Shown: piece by piece, positions 5,518 to 6,071 of the stretch
How the letters are laid out: each line of letters begins with the position of its first letter
Position numbering within the stretch: position 1 is the first letter of the stretch
Assembly: GCA_937868675.1 (NCBI GenBank)
Contig: CALMNJ010000578.1
Location: 1-6,071 of the forward strand
Reading direction: 5' to 3'
DNA: 6,071 nt
Origin: an uncultured Bacteroidota bacterium
GTDB lineage: Bacteria; Bacteroidota; Bacteroidia; B-17B0; Aurantibacillaceae
Notes under the pieces: model-generated
The model's input: only the letters and a program-made list of their open reading frames with translations
Databases searched by the model: none
What the model was told of the DNA's origin: nothing
Made by a program: the position numbers and the translations under genes

Positions 5518-6032
5518 GCGGACGGTATAAAGGAAAGCCCATAAACCCGCCAAAAGGCCTGTTGCTGCGGCCCACCACCGACTTCGCAAAGGAAGCTCTG
5601 TTTAATATTTTGAATAACCGCATGCACCTTGAAGGGCTGGAGGTGCTGGATCTTTTTTGTGGCACCGGAAACATCTCGTTCGAGTTTGCCTCGCGGGGCA
5701 GCCTTGTTAGTGCGGTGGATGCCAATTATCGCTGCTGTGCCTTTGTGCGCGACACCGCCGGCACGCTGCAACTGGGCATCAGCACATTTAAAAGCGATGT
5801 GTTTGCTTTTTTGAAAAACAACCGGAGCCGGTTCGATCTTATTTTTGCCGACCCGCCTTACGATCTTGAAAATATTACCGAAATCCATGCCCTGGTATTT
5901 GCCGCCGGCATGCTTAAGCCCGGCGGCCTGCTCATTATTGAGCACGGCGCCAAAACAAAGCTTGATACCTTAGAAGGATTCGCTGAAACGCGCAAATACG
6001 GCAATGTGAATTTTAGTTTTTTTGTGGTTTAG
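5505..6032 (+). CDS. rsmD: 16S rRNA (guanine966-N2)-methyltransferase RsmD
   Basis: RsmD uses S-adenosylmethionine to methylate N2 of G966 of 16S rRNA during small-subunit assembly. The 175-residue protein is a compact Rossmann-type methyltransferase with every hallmark. The N-terminus MRIIGGRYKGKPI is typical, followed by RPTTDFAKEALFNIL (22-36). The SAM-binding motif I is VLDLFCGTGNISFE (47-60), the acidic residue after strand 2 is D72 in AVDAN, and the catalytic tetrapeptide DPPY lies at 116-119 in FADPPYD. GGLLIIEHG (140-148) closes the sheet. It is slightly shorter than the E. coli protein (198 residues) but complete. The ATG at 5505 lies inside the end of the DUF3822 gene (13-base overlap) and has no Shine-Dalgarno sequence, so translation probably depends on termination of the upstream gene. 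The gene ends 39 bases before the window edge, and no convincing terminator is seen there. Confidence 0.95.
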   Translation: MRIIGGRYKGKPINPPKGLLLRPTTDFAKEALFNILNNRMHLEGLEVLDLFCGTGNISFEFASRGSLVSAVDANYRCCAFVRDTAGTLQLGISTFKSDVFAFLKNNRSRFDLIFADPPYDLENITEIHALVFAAGMLKPGGLLIIEHGAKTKLDTLEGFAETRKYGNVNFSFFVV

Positions 6033-6071
6033 GATTAAACAGAACCTGTTAAAAACTATCACTTGTATAGA

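Noticed and set aside
5478..5945. 155-codon minus-strand open frame across rsmD
   Set aside because: It is antisense to a well-supported rsmD and has no domain or promoter.
6038..6050. AACAG-aac-CTGTT hairpin after rsmD as a terminator
   Set aside because: The stem is 5 bp and is followed by A residues rather than T residues on the plus strand. The window ends too soon to judge what follows.
1..6071. CRISPR array, tRNA or rRNA genes, phage or defence operon
   Set aside because: No regularly spaced repeats, no cloverleaf or rRNA-like stretches, and no toxin, nuclease or integrase genes were seen.

Overview
The window looks like chromosome of a member of the Bacteroidota, probably on the Sphingobacteriia/Chitinophagia side, although the class is an inference. 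Four things support this. A DUF3822 gene is fused by overlap to rsmD. The VWA/YfbK-type protein carries a plug-like linker in front of its VWA region. Start codons lack Shine-Dalgarno sequences. Promoter candidates have the Bacteroidota form TTTG/TTG, about 18-20 bases, then TAnnTTTG. Most of the window is ordinary chromosomal housekeeping and envelope genes.

Layout. Positions 1-1566 (+) hold the 3' part of a VWA-domain protein whose start lies outside the window. It meets, with only 4 bases between the stop codons, a leftward gene (2512-1571, -) for a secreted, probably outer-membrane beta-barrel protein. Positions 2513-3104 are a non-coding gap of almost 600 bases. It holds the beta-barrel gene's promoter, several hairpins, and a GC-rich 238-bp element bounded by 10-bp perfect inverted repeats and a 4-bp direct repeat (AGTT), which looks like a non-autonomous MITE-like insertion. 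Two oppositely oriented, degenerate REP-like hairpins flank it. Then comes a compact RecD/Dda-type SF1B DNA helicase (4529-3105, -).

The helicase is divergent from a two-gene operon: a DUF3822 protein (4657-5517, +) and rsmD, the 16S rRNA m2G966 methyltransferase (5505-6032, +), overlapping by 13 bases. The 127-base divergent region is dense in structure: a promoter candidate for each direction, a long imperfect GC hairpin, and a 17-bp palindrome lying across the likely transcription start and the TTG start codon of the DUF3822 gene. The transcript for that gene may be leaderless or nearly so.

Functionally the parts are independent: envelope proteins on the left, a DNA-handling helicase in the middle, and ribosome maturation on the right. 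I see no defence system, phage, CRISPR array, tRNA or rRNA here. The most unusual content is the repeat cluster between the beta-barrel and helicase genes and the start-site architecture of the DUF3822-rsmD operon.
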